The notes: a model not told the origin generated them from the sequence alone. A stretch of 64,000 nucleotides of DNA from Haematobia irritans (GCF_050003625.1 NC_134398.1:111576145-111640144), one strand, 5' to 3'; counted from the stretch's first letter, positions 12,505 to 22,570 are shown. Made by a program: numbers and translations.

Positions 12505-13159
12505 AAACTGAAAAGTTGTTGCATTTGAAAAACGCTCATCCTGTGTTTATTGGGTGGTTTAGGGTAGTGTTTTGTCAAAGTTTTCTCATATTATCTTCAA
12601 CACCTTTTCAAAGATTTCGTCAACTGTTTGGCAAATTGGAAGTAATTCGCAAACAATTTGAAAATGTATTGAAGATGAGCTATTTCAAGCCAAGTTGAAT
12701 TTATGTTGAAAATTATATTTACCCTCAAACTGAAAAGTTGTTGCATTTGAAAAACGCTCATCCTGTGTTTATTGGGAAGTTGTTGCATTTGAAAAACGCT
12801 CATCCTGTGTTTATTGGGTTTGTTTTTATTTTCTCAAACGGTTTTTGTGAGAATGAGAGTGAAATTATGAGAGATTTAGAAAAATACGATGACCAATAGG
12901 ATAGATTCTATCCCTTTTCGTATTTACTTTTCGAATTTATTTACTGGACAATCTGCTTGTACATTAAAATAGGTAAAGTACATCATTTTTAAATAAACTA
13001 TATGTGGGTCTGGCCAGACCACATGTGTTACGAATGTGATGTGTATACCAACATATCCTTATAACTATCCTTGTATTAGATTTTTCGTCCTGATTTTTCC
13101 ACACATCGATAGGTAATGAAATTTTAGGAGGGTACCTGAAGTTTCAAGTCTCTAGCTAT

Positions 13160-13393
13160 AGGTAAGTACTATGTTCGCTTTTCGCGTTGAAATTTTCGTA
13201 GTTACTTTATTAAAACAGCTCAATACAAAGCAGATAAATTGACTCAATTGATGCGCAGTTTCTTGTTCCTCTAGATTTCGACAAGACGTTACAGGAATAA
13301 GTTTGTTATCAATTATAATTTTGGTTATTTAAAGAAAAGTAATCGCGAAAATAAAGTGGTTTTCAACTCGAACACCGAACATAGTACCCACCT
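13160..13393. mobile_element. MITE, AGGTGGGTACTATGTTCG family
   Basis: The left end is AGGTAAGTACTATGTTCG and the right end CGAACATAGTACCCACCT. Inside, TTTTCGCGTTGAAA is matched by TTTCAACTCGAACAC. Partial copies occur at 21217-21268 (cut by the N gap) and 62603-62815. It directly abuts another MITE on the right. Confidence 0.75.
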
Positions 13394-13394
13394 T

Positions 13395-13828
13395 AAGGCC
13401 GGTACTATGTTCATTCTTGCGAAAAATTTTTATAGAAACCATTATTTCGCACATAGAAAGCGGTGTTTATTTAGGTAACTTGGAGCGCTATTTTACAGGG
13501 AGCAATATTGAATTAAGTTGGTGGTTGCTGTTTGTTATTACAAAATTAACATTTTATTTTCCTTGGGCAATTGATCTGCTGCTCCTTTGATCCTTTGTAT
13601 AGTTTCGGAACAAAAATATAATCCGTGTTTGTGTTATAAACCCACACAAATAGTTTTAATAAATAAATTATTTCTTAATTCACATTGCAAATGGCGCCAT
13701 GCTATAAACGTCAGTTTTTCAACTCGAAAAAAACAAAGTACCACAAATGGAAAAATTTCGCTGGTTTTTCGCATTTTTTAATTTTGTATGGAGTTTCAAC
13801 GCGAAAACCGAACAGAGTACCGGCCTTT
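13395..13828. mobile_element. MITE with AAGGCCGGTACTATGTTC ends
   Basis: The left end is AAGGCCGGTACTATGTTC and the right end GAACAGAGTACCGGCCTT. The internal segment 13476-13598 (around AATTAAGTTGGTGGTTG and AAATTAACATTTTATTTT) also occurs at 40254-40372 and, inverted, at 30458-30580 inside the tRNA-like-bearing elements. One family has therefore captured part of the other. Confidence 0.75.
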
Positions 13829-13902
13829 ATATTATAAATGTATTTTAATTACAATTAGAATCGAAAAAGGTCTGGCCAGACTCATGTGTATGTCCGAGGG
13901 TT

Positions 13903-14524
13903 AAGGGCTATTATACGGTCGGATAAACCCTGCGACACAACACGTTGCGGCGACAAATCCGATAGTATAAGGTCGTGTTCGGCTGTCGCGGGGACGTGTT
14001 GGCATAAAATCAAAACAACTTTGATTTTTTCTGGTTGGGAGGTACAAATCATTGAGTGTAAGGGGATGCTCGACAAACATTATCAAACACAAATTTATTT
14101 TTACATTAAAAACAGGCATTTCTGCAATGAAATTAATGATGGATCGCCAATTCTGTTTGAAAATTAAAGAAATATATAAATCTAAACCAGTATTGTGGCA
14201 AAAACGTGGAAAAATTCCACTTCCAATCAATGGAAAACCAGACGACAAGTATTTTGAAATTCATCAAGTAATTTGTAATATATTAAATGCGGATTACTTC
14301 AGGAATCATTGTTTTGACACATATACCAGGATTTTCTTTCATTTTTTCAGTAAAAAATGGTTTCACCCATAAATCTTCATACAACTTCATTGTTTGTTTA
14401 TGCTTCTTCTTATTTTTTCATGTTGCCAACACATTTGTTCGTGCAGTGTAAGGGCAAAACTTGAACGAACACACAACAAATAGACGAACCTCTGTCGGAG
14501 TGTTTATCCGACCGTCTAAGGTCC
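13903..14524. mobile_element. TIR element with ACGGTCGGATAAAC ends and MADF-like relic
   Basis: The left end reads GGGCTATTATACGGTCGGAT and the complement of the right end GGACCTTAGACGGTCGGATA, both continuing AAAC. It is about 620 bp long. The centre keeps an open frame (next entry). A PIF/Harbinger-like origin is possible because such elements often carry MADF/Myb-like accessory proteins, but the flanking duplication is not clear. Confidence 0.5.
14127..14372 (+). pseudogene. Possible MADF-domain fragment inside a TIR element
   Basis: The frame from the methionine at 14127 reads MKLMMDRQFCLKIKEIYKS, then KPVLWQKRG, which resembles the first helix of MADF domains (pattern F-x2-x-L-I-x2-Y-x3-P-x-L-W). 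MADF domains bind DNA in Adf-1-like proteins and in accessory proteins of PIF/Harbinger transposons. The similarity fades after about 50 residues and the frame ends at 14372, so a full domain is not present. It could be an independent host pseudogene or chance similarity. Confidence 0.35.
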
Positions 14525-14568
14525 GCTTTAATGAAAACAAAAATTTGTGTAACGAGCTCTTTAATTAA

Positions 14569-14912
14569 GTGTGTAAATATAACCATAGCGATAGGCGGTA
14601 GGCGAAACATTTTTGCCGCAACGGCAAATACAATAAGCTTGACGGCGAATAATTCCCTTTTTCACGTTTCCTAGCGTTTTTGTTGTCAAAACAGCATGCT
14701 TTGACAATATTAGACAATGGAGTTGAATAAAAACATACTATGGCTTGTTATTTGTTGAGTTATTTCAAGAAAAAAATAATTACACGTGTCTAGCAATTCC
14801 TAGTGGTGAGTTAAAAAAAATGATAAGCGATGGCAACACTATACCAGTTTTCGCCAAGGAGTTAGAATAAGTTTTAATTTAGCGCCTATCGTTATGGTTA
14901 TATTTACACACT
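14569..14912. mobile_element. MITE with GTGTGTAAATATAACCATA ends
   Basis: Inverted ends of about 30 bp: the left reads GTGTGTAAATATAACCATAG and the right is its near-perfect complement, ending TTTACACACT at 14912. A short fragment of the same terminus is present at 30906-30936. The interior has no frame. Confidence 0.75.
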
Positions 14913-15113
14913 AAAACTACCTTACACACATATGCCATGAAATCTGTTATACACCAGTCCGCCATTTTGGTAACACTTTTAACAGAGTTACCAAGATAAC
15001 TTACGAAACACGTGTTTTAAATATGCACCCTTTGCACAATCGACATGTCATCACAATAATTATTGAAAAGAAAAAACATGATATTAATTGTAAAAATGTA
15101 ATAAATGATCTTT
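14913..15113. other. Spacer, nothing recognised
   Basis: No gene or clear repeat boundary seen before the first CCCTGCCA element. Confidence 0.35.
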
Positions 15114-15879
15114 CCCTGCCAGCATTTCAAAGTTCCATTTCAACCTCATCGTTACCACAGACTCGTAAATGTCACTTCAACCATCATGAAAAGGTACATC
15201 AAAAAGTACATGCAAGTAATTTGCCATCCCTACTGTTAAAAAAGCCATTTTTTTTTTTGAAACGCCAAGCGCAACCAGCTTGTTATATTTTAATTAAATA
15301 AAAACGAAAATAAAGTTCTGAAAACATAGATTATACGCTTAAAATTGTGAAAGGTATATTGGTGAACAATTTGGTGATTTTCCAAATGGAATAAAGTGAT
15401 TGTTTTTCAGATATTTTACAGACACGCTGCCTCCATGGAATAAAAACACTGGTTGATAGACGCAGCAACATGTAACTCGCTACTTGTAACTCAACATCAT
15501 CATTAATGCCAAAAATTATGTTAAATGTAATGTGATAGTGGTATAAATGTTATATTTTTAAGAATTTGTAAATGTTTAATCAAATTAATAAATATCTAAA
15601 CAAGCGTGTTTTACTCGACCACAATGATTCTTTTACAACTATCTTAAAATGCACTTTTTCTGATTGTTTGGAGGGTCCCTTATTGGCGTCGTTCTAAATT
15701 GATCTATAAAGGCACCTAATAATTGCACTCATGCGAAACATTTTTGTAGTAACTTGGCGTGGTACAACTTCTCAATAGTGACGGCGCTTTTCCGACGAGT
15801 TTTTGATGTCGTATATGATTGTTTTCGACGTAGTGGGGATTCTCAAAAGAGTCCCCAAATTCAAAAAATGTTGGCAGGG
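15114..15879. mobile_element. CCCTGCCA element, copy 1
   Basis: The ends are CCCTGCCAGCATTT and AAAATGTTGGCAGGG. Length is 766 bp; copies 2 (763 bp) and 3 (781 bp) follow. TT lies on both sides. Short frames inside recur in each copy and belong to no family that I know. Confidence 0.75.
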
Positions 15880-15992
15880 TTGTACATACGAAAGAATTTA
15901 AGTTATTAAATCCCATTTTAAGTTATGTTTTCCTTTTCGTGTTTAATGTTTATTTTTGGCTTTAACGTTTGAAATACTGTCCTGACCACCAC

Positions 15993-16755
15993 CCTGCCAG
16001 CATTTCAAAGTTCCATTTCAACCTCATCGTTACCACAGACTCGTAAATGTCACTTCAACCATCATGAAAAGGTACATCAAAAAGTACATGCAAGTAATTT
16101 GCCATCCCTACTGTTAAAAAAGCCATTTTTTTTGTGAAACGCCAAGCGCAACCAGCTTGTTATATTTTAATTAAATAAAAACGAAAATAAAGTTCTGAAA
16201 ACATAGATTATACGCTTAAAATTGTGAAAGGTATATTGGTGAACAATTTGGTGATTTTCCAAATGGAATAAAGTGATTGTTTTTCAGATATTTTACAGAC
16301 ACGCTACCTCCATGGAATAAAAACACTGGTTGATAGACGCAGCAACATGTAACTCGCTACTTGTAACTCAACATCATCATTAATGCCAAAAATTATGTTA
16401 AATGTAATGTGATAGTGGTATAATGTTATATTTTTAAGAATTTGTAAATGTTTAATCAAATTAATAAATATCTAAACAAACGTGTTTTACTCGACCACAA
16501 TGATTCTTTTACAACTATCTTAAAATGCACTTTTTCTGATTGTTTGGAGGGTCCCTTATTGGCGTCGTTCTAAATTGATCTATAAAGGCACCTAATAATT
16601 GCACTCATGCGAAACATTTTTGTAGTAACTTGGCGTGGCACAACTTCTCAATAGTGACGGCGCTTTTCCGACGAGTTTTTGATGTCGTATATGATTGTTT
16701 TCGACGTAGTGGGGATTCTCAAAAGAGTCCCCAAATTCAAAAAATGTTGGCAGGG
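15993..16755. mobile_element. CCCTGCCA element, copy 2, inserted in satellite
   Basis: Almost identical to copy 1 over the full length. The flanks read CTGACCACCA before and CAGTGCGTCC after. The uninterrupted satellite (for example near 17698) reads CTGACCACCAGTGCGTCC, so the target CA is duplicated and the boundaries are exact. Confidence 0.85.
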
Positions 16756-16885
16756 CAGTGCGTCCAACAGTTTCTGGAAAATTTTGTTCTACACTCGGCG
16801 TTTCTCAGATACATGTGGTATACCAAATTGTAGGGAATAACGTCCTCTATCAAGTTCCGTTGTCATTTTGTGTACGAAGTCCATT
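16756..16885. repeat. Part of a 166-bp satellite unit between two insertions
   Basis: This piece matches the second part of the satellite units at 17669-18400 (CAGTGCGTCCAACAGTTTCT onward to TGTGTACGAAGTCCATT). It continues after copy 3 with CCTGGCCTCAGCG, so copies 2 and 3 sit in one satellite unit about 130 bp apart. Confidence 0.8.
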
Positions 16886-17666
16886 CCCTGCCAGCATTTA
16901 AAAGTTCCATTTCATCCTCATCGCTACCACAGACTCGTAAGTGACACTGCAACAATCGCCAACTGTGATAGTATTTTGCCATTACTATTAGCATGAAAGT
17001 ATTTTGCCATCACTATTGTTACAAGAGCCATTTTATATTTGGTGAAACACCAAGCACAACTAGCTTCTTATAATTTATTTAAATAAAAACGATAATGAAG
17101 TGAACATGGTTATTTCGCTTAAAATTGTGAAAGGTATATTGGTGAACAATTTTTGACTTTCAAAATGGAATAAAGTGATAGTTTTTCAAATATTTTTCCA
17201 GACACGCTGCCTCCATTGGGAATGAAAGCACTGGCTGATAGACGCCACAACATGTAACTTGCAACTTGTAACTCAACATCAATCTTTTATTAATGCATAA
17301 AAATATGTTAAATGTGAGGTAATAGTCGTATAAATGTTATATTTATGAGAATTTATAAATGTTTAATAAAATTAATAAACATCTAAACAATCGTGTTTTA
17401 CTTGACCACAATGATTCTTTTACAACTATCTTAAAATGCACTTTCTCTGATTGTTTGAAGGGGCTCTTATTGGCGTCCTTCTAAAAGTATCCAGAAGGGC
17501 ACCTAATAATTGCACTCATGCGATACTTTTTTGTAGTAACTTGGCGTGGTACAACTTCTCAATAGTGACGGCGCTTTTCCGAGGAGTTTTGGATATCGTA
17601 TACGACTGTTTTCGACGTAGTGGGGATTCTCAGAAGCGCCCCCAAATTCAAAAAATGTTGGCAGGG
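16886..17666. mobile_element. CCCTGCCA element, copy 3, inserted in satellite
   Basis: More diverged than copies 1 and 2. The flank GAAGTCCATT stands on the left and TTCCTGGCCTC on the right; the satellite without insertion has ATTCCTGGCC, implying a TT duplication. Confidence 0.8.
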
Positions 17667-18400
17667 TTCCTGGCCTCAGCGCTGGAAATACTGTCCTGAC
17701 CACCAGTGCGTCCAACAGTTTCTGGAAAATTTTGTTCTACACTCGGCGTTTCCCAGATACATATGGTACACCAAATTGTGGGGAATAACGTCCTCTATTA
17801 ATGTCGGTTGTCACTTTTGTGTACGAAGTTCATTCCTGGCCTCAGCGCTGGAAAAACTGTCCTGACCACCAGTGCGTCCAACTGTTTCTGGAAAATTTTG
17901 TTCTACACTCGGCGTTTCCCAGATACATGTGGTATACCAAATTGTAGGGAATAATGTCCTCTATTAATATCCGTTATCACTTTTGTGTACGAAATCCTTT
18001 CCTGGCCTCAGCGCTGGAAATACTGTCCTGACCACCAGTGCGTCCAGCAGTTTCTGGAAAATTTTGTTGTGCACTCAGCGTTTCCCAGATACATATGGTA
18101 CCAACTTGTAGGGAATAACGTCCTCTAGTAATGTCCATTGTCACTTTTGTGTACGAAGTTAATTCCTGGCCTCAGCGCTGGAAAAACTGTCCTGACCACA
18201 AGTGCGTCCAACAGTTTCTGGAAAATTTTGTTCTACACTCCCCGTTTCCGAGATACATACGGTATACCAAATTGTAGATATTGATGTCCTCTATCAAGTT
18301 CCATTGTCACTTTTGTGTACGAAGTCCATTCCTGGACCCCACATGGGAAATAGTGTCCTGACCACCAGTACCCAGTAATAACCAAGCTAAATAACATTGA
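17667..18400. repeat. 166-bp satellite array
   Basis: Units start with CCTGGCCTCAGCGCTGG at 17669, 17835, 18001 and 18165 and with a diverged start at 18331 (steps of 166, 166, 164 and 166 bp). Each contains CAGTTTCTGGAAAATTTTGT and CAGATACAT. The last unit decays after about 18370. It lies only about 360 bp upstream of the RPB11 start codon. Confidence 0.85.
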
Positions 18401-18565
18401 ACAGGCACATGTGGCACACCAAATTGTAGGTAAAGGTGTTCTCTATCATATTCTGTGTATAAATCGTTGTTTTTAAGCACGGAAATACATAAATTTCATT
18501 AAATATTCTGTCTGTCCGTCTTATATTAATTCAGTTTTTGTCGTCTCTGTGTCACCCTGTTATTT

Positions 18566-18588
18566 TTTCGATAACCCTGTTATCGAAA
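18566..18588. promoter_or_regulatory. Paired CGATA motifs upstream of RPB11
   Basis: TTTCGATAAC and GTTATCGAAA form a perfect 10-bp inverted repeat with a 3-bp spacer, about 175 bp before the RPB11 start codon. Paired CGATA motifs are bound by BEAF-32 and overlap DREF-type sites in Drosophila housekeeping promoters. The functional reading is inference; the symmetry is seen directly. Confidence 0.4.
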
Positions 18589-18761
18589 GTTAGCGACGTC
18601 GCTATCTTCACGCAGGTTAGATAATCTTTGGTACGCTCGCTCGATTATTGGCTCATGTAATCGGACAAGATACTATACGACATCGATTCTCGGTATAAAA
18701 TTATTTTCTGTTTTGCTCTTATTTGCAGTGAAAAAATAGAAAACAAGATATATAGTAAAAA

Positions 18762-19287
<526 letters not shown>

Positions 19288-19312
19288 GATGAACACATAA
19301 AATTAGCCATTT

Positions 19313-19318
19313 AATAAA
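19313..19318 (+). terminator. RPB11 polyadenylation signal
   Basis: AATAAA lies 26 bp after the RPB11 stop codon, in the sequence CATTTAATAAACAATT. The spacing suits a very short 3' UTR typical of housekeeping genes in flies. Confidence 0.6.
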
Positions 19319-19444
19319 CAATTACTCAATAAGCCTACTAAAATTGTTTCAATTGAAACTTCACATTGTACTTTACGTATGTTGTAACAGGATGTACGGG
19401 AAATTGTTTTTGGGTTCGCTAAAAACAATCATGTCTAGTCTAGA

Positions 19445-19904
19445 GCTGTGCACGAGACACGAAATTCTTGTGACTCATGCGTGAGTTGTGAGTTACGCTG
19501 ATGGTAAAACCGTGATTGTGCGTAATTACCAAACCAGATGTCGTGCGTGAGTCACGAGAATATTTTCTTCGTGAGTGTGCGTGATTAGCGAATTTCGGAA
19601 AAATACGCTCGCAAACATAAACCACTTACGGTTGAATTCATTTACAGTTTTAGTGACTCGTAGGATGCTAACAGTTTAATAACACTCGATTTTTATCATG
19701 CTCATGTTTTTAGACACGCCGCTAAGGTAAATTACTCATAAAATTATTCGTGAGCCACAAAATTTTACGTGAGCTACGGTTTTTTTCCTGAGTCACGACA
19801 TTTTCGTGCGTGAATACAAAATTTATTTTCGTAAGTGTGCGTGAGTCCTACCAAACTATATCGTGCGTGAGTAGGATTTTTCCGTCGTGAGTGTGCATGA
19901 GTAA
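19445..19904 (+). repeat. GTGAGTGTGCGTGAGT-rich dispersed repeat (copy 1)
   Basis: About 460 bp packed with variants of GTGAGTGTGCGTGAGT and CGTGAGTCACGAAA, alternating with AAAATTTT-like spacers. A second copy lies in the opposite orientation at 39339-39806. Both share the inner order (CATGCTCATG or ATGAGTATG stretch, TAAATTACTCATAAAAT). It is a compact repetitive element, not a gene. Confidence 0.7.
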
Positions 19905-19908
19905 AATA

Positions 19909-20990
19909 TTAGGTTAGGTTAAAGTAGCAGCCCGATTAACTTTCTAGCTCACTTAGACTATACAGTCCATTGTGATACCACATTAACTAAAAGTACCTAT
20001 TACATAAGGTCACTTCTAGTTTTAACCACTGAACCTTCTCAATTATTTTCTTCTTTTGAACCATCCAGATTGTTCCAAAAACATTAGCAGGCTACTTAAC
20101 GTTTCCAGGTCCGCTAGTAATCTAAAGCTATATTTTCCTAAAATTCGTTTACGCATTACCCACTCACACAAGATTAATTGATTCCTTTTCCTCCGCATCA
20201 TGACAGCTCATAAAATAGTCATACTTCGCACCAATAGTTTTTGCAAAATCGCCTATCAGGCAGCGACCCGTTATAGCAGATATCAGAAGTGATATCTGAC
20301 GTCTTTGAGAACACTAGCATATCTAGTGTGCGGTTTAAGTTTAAATGGGGTCATATTAGCTTGGTGTTGTTACAACTTGCAATTCTCCCATATTTTCCCA
20401 ATATTTGCCATCATAACAGCCTTCTCACGCAGTAAGATCTTTCAGATAGGCACACCAAAAGATTCTAGTTCCCCTGGAATATGTAAGGTAATTCCTAGCC
20501 TTGCTAACTCATCCGCTTTGCATTTCCCCGGTATGTTCATATGGCCAGGTACCTATGATAGGTGAAATTTGTACTGCTCAGCCATCTCGTTGAGAGATTT
20601 GCGATAGCAGGTTGACTGTATGAGTATATATTAATGCCGACATTAGTTGGAACATTACTTCTCAGCCAACACGCCACCTCTCTTATTGCTAATATTTCAG
20701 CCTGAAAAACACTACAGTGACTAGGTAATCTTTTCCCTATTCCAGGTCTTTAGAATATACTCCGAAACCCACTTGCCCATCCAATTTGGAGCCATCAGTG
20801 AGAAATCTATATAACGTTTATTCCCTGGGGTCTGTGTGCATCACGCCTCACTGTTGGGAATTAGAGTTTCAAACTTTTTGTCGAAAAGTGGTTTCGCCAG
20901 AGTGTAATCCACTACGTTTGGCACATCTGGCATTATTTTGAGGACCGAACTGTGATCGTACCGTTTTTTCGACCACAGCGATATTTATTA
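19909..20990 (-). pseudogene. Non-LTR retrotransposon 3' end with RNase H relic
   Basis: Read on the minus strand, about 20700-20820 encodes the RNase H start FLTDGSKLDGQVGFGVYS, typical of I/jockey-group LINEs whose second frame ends in an RNase H domain. Further downstream there are stops and frameshifts (for example after KDLE), so it is dead. The 3' end at 19909 is a TTAGG/GGTTA repeat. The last 75 bp (TGGTATCACAATGGACTG, then TAGTCTAAGTGAGC, then ATCGGGCTGC) are the same as the 3' tail of the SINEs in this window. The 5' side stops at the MITE at 20994. Confidence 0.75.
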
Positions 20991-20993
20991 TTT

Positions 20994-21215
20994 AAGGTGG
21001 GTATTAAGTTCGAGTTTAGCCGCTAAAATCGCCATTTTTCACAATTACTTTTCTTTAATAATACATTTAAGGAATACAAACTTTGTGAAAATTTGCTTAG
21101 GGCTATTCCCCATTAAGTTATAATAAAAGTTACAACAAAGATGTATAATTTGATGTCTTTTTTTACTGATTTAGTTTTCACTTTAGCGGCTAAACTCGAA
21201 TTTAGTATGCACCTT
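20994..21215. mobile_element. MITE, AAGGTGGGTATTAAGTTCG family
   Basis: The left end is AAGGTGGGTATTAAGTTCGA and the right end TCGAATTTAGTATGCACCTT. TTTAGCCGCTAAA and TTTAGCGGCTAAA are inverted inside. TTT or TTTAA precedes and follows. It is the best sister copy of 12273-12504. Confidence 0.75.
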
Positions 21216-21216
21216 T

Positions 21217-21268
21217 AAGGAAAAGTAATCGCGAAAATAAAGTGTTTTTCAACTCGAAAACCGAACAT
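21217..21268. mobile_element. Partial AGGTGGGTACTATGTTCG-family MITE, cut by gap
   Basis: AGTAATCGCGAAAATAAAG, then TTTTCAACTCGAAAACCG and AACAT match the right arm of 13160-13393. The terminus is lost in the N gap. Confidence 0.6.
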
Positions 21269-21368
21269 NNNNNNNNNNNNNNNNNNNNNNNNNNNNNNNN
21301 NNNNNNNNNNNNNNNNNNNNNNNNNNNNNNNNNNNNNNNNNNNNNNNNNNNNNNNNNNNNNNNNNNNN
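21269..21368. other. Assembly gap, 100 N
   Basis: Exactly 100 N, the common placeholder for a gap of unknown size. Frames drawn across it have no meaning. The gap stands next to a large inverted repeat, which may explain the failed assembly. Confidence 0.99.
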
Positions 21369-21670
21369 TGCCGTCTGATAGTAATCCTCTTTCTCATCAT
21401 CTATGTTACCACAGTGGGAGCTATCATCGGTTCCAATGTGAAAGTTGCGTTGGACCTTGGTCTTTTACCTAAGAACTGATGTTGCGTTGGCCTATTAGCA
21501 TAGTCAACTTGTTGAGAACGGATACTCCTTTCAACATCCATTGCCTCTGGTGGCTTTGGTGCGGATGGACGCGGGGGTGGTTGTCTGTGTTGATTATTAA
21601 GAATTTGGTTGCTTCCGTTATTGTTCGCTCTTACGGTAAACGGTAATAGTAACTTTTTATATTTACTCAC
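21369..21670 (-). pseudogene. LTR retrotransposon gag-like fragment
   Basis: The minus-strand frame (start 21670) contains a proline-rich stretch PPPRPSAPKPPEAMDVERSI followed by VDYANRPTQHQFLGKRP. This resembles the C-terminal linker of insect Ty3/Gypsy-group Gag proteins (patterns like PMDVD-x-S-I-x-S and NRP). The frame is cut by the N gap on its downstream side. It is adjacent to a leader and primer site (21881-21898), which supports the retroelement reading. Confidence 0.55.
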
Positions 21671-22215
21671 TTCGCGGTAATGTTCATCGTTTTATTTAAT
21701 GTTCATCACGATAAGTTTTGTAAATTTGTTTGTACCGATAATGACTTTATATTCACTTGTACAAAATATTTCTTCGTGGTAATATTATCTCACGATATTA
21801 CACTTCGCGCGGGATATTGACCGTTTAAATTTTCTCGGGCTTTTATCCTTTAAAAATGGCTCGGGATTGTGTCTTTTAGAATTCGCTCAGCGCCAGTTAT
21901 GATGGTTGGGTCCTTGAGTAGAAAAATATAATTTCTTAGAGTCGCCTGGACTCTTTCAACTTTCCAACCAAAAATAAAAAAAAAACTTTTTACTTTAGTT
22001 AACGACGCGTCGAGCGCCTGTCTACTTCTTTATTGGGTGAATAAAAATGAAGTGCAATGTTTCTTTGTATGTTACTTAGAACTAAGACTTAGTTTTAATA
22101 ATAAAAATGCTTACTGGCTACTTTCTATTAAATCAGAGCATGCATTTAAATAAGAAGAAAAACCGAACAAATGTATCAATTGATGCGTTTGCATTTATTG
22201 GCGAGTTCTACGCGA
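21671..22215 (-). mobile_element. LTR retrotransposon leader, primer-binding site and partial LTR
   Basis: Read on the minus strand: LTR-like sequence, then at about 21898 a TGGCGCTGAGCGAATTC primer-site-like motif, then a leader (AAAAGACACAATCCCGAGCC) to the gag frame. The inverted counterpart at 23895-24321 has TGGTGCCCGAGCGAATTC at the same place. The LTR is interrupted by a SINE at 22216. The exact LTR ends are uncertain. Confidence 0.6.
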
Positions 22216-22570
22216 GTTAGGTTAGGTTAGGTTAGGTTATGTGGCAGCCCGATGTATCAGGCTCACTTAGACTATTCAGTCCATTGTGACACCACAGTGG
22301 TGAACTTCTCTCTTATCACTGAGTGCTGCCCGATTCCATGTTAAGCTCAATGACAAGGGACCTCCTTTTTATAGCCGAGTCCGAACGGCGTTCCACATTC
22401 CAGTGAAAGCACTTAGAGAAGCTTTGAAACCCTCAGAAGTGTCACCAGCATTACCGAGGTGGGAAATCCACCGCAGAAAAATTTCTTGGTGTTCTGTCGT
22501 AGCAGGAATCGAACCCACGACCTTGTGTATGCAAGGCGGGCATGCTAACCATTCCACCACGGTGGCTCCC
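22216..22570 (-). mobile_element. tRNA-headed SINE, full length
   Basis: On the minus strand: head GGGAGCCACCGTGGTGGAAT with a Pol III A box (GTGGTTAGC-like: TGGAATGGTTAGCATG) and B box (GGTTCGATTCC), a body of about 200 bp (TTCTGAGGGTTTCAAAGC region), the LINE-shared tail, and TTAGG repeats. About 355 bp. It lies inside the LTR and is mirrored by the copy at 23545-23894. Confidence 0.9.

Larger units (their letters stand above)
7364..12818. mobile_element. Head-to-tail array of a 1.3-kb element with CCCAATAAACACA ends
   Basis: Units start at 7364, 8699, 10092 and 11280, each with CCCAATAAACACA followed by a TTTGAAAAA-type stretch. The last full unit ends near 12554 with TGTGTTTATTGGG, the exact complement. 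A partial repeat of the right part runs to 12818, where the ending GAAAAACGCTCATCCTGTG is present twice in a row. Neighbouring units share one terminus, as in a tandem array rather than independent insertions. Each unit carries the same short frames (for example around 8455-8706 and 9817-10053) with no known domain. Insertions interrupt unit 2 (8858-9223 and 9466-9591) and unit 4 (12273-12504). Confidence 0.8.

Noticed and set aside
8455..12698. Repeated frames such as ...VVFCQSFLILSSTPFQRF...
   Set aside because: They recur with the 1.3-kb array units, but are short, shifted or broken among units, and carry no domain.
15023..15301. 92-residue + strand frame as a small secreted or zinc protein
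   Set aside because: Most of it lies in the CCCTGCCA element and the frame is not kept in the second and third copies.
7364..18400. CRISPR-like array
   Set aside because: The repeats are 166 bp to 1.3 kb, with no short repeat-spacer alternation; the genome is eukaryotic.
21215..21472. Frames across the N gap
   Set aside because: The gap has unknown length, so any frame crossing it is meaningless.
22207..22240. TTAGG/GGTTA repeats as telomeric sequence
   Set aside because: They are the 3' tails of SINEs and of the related LINE, only a few units long and always at the element end. Flies have lost TTAGG telomeres.
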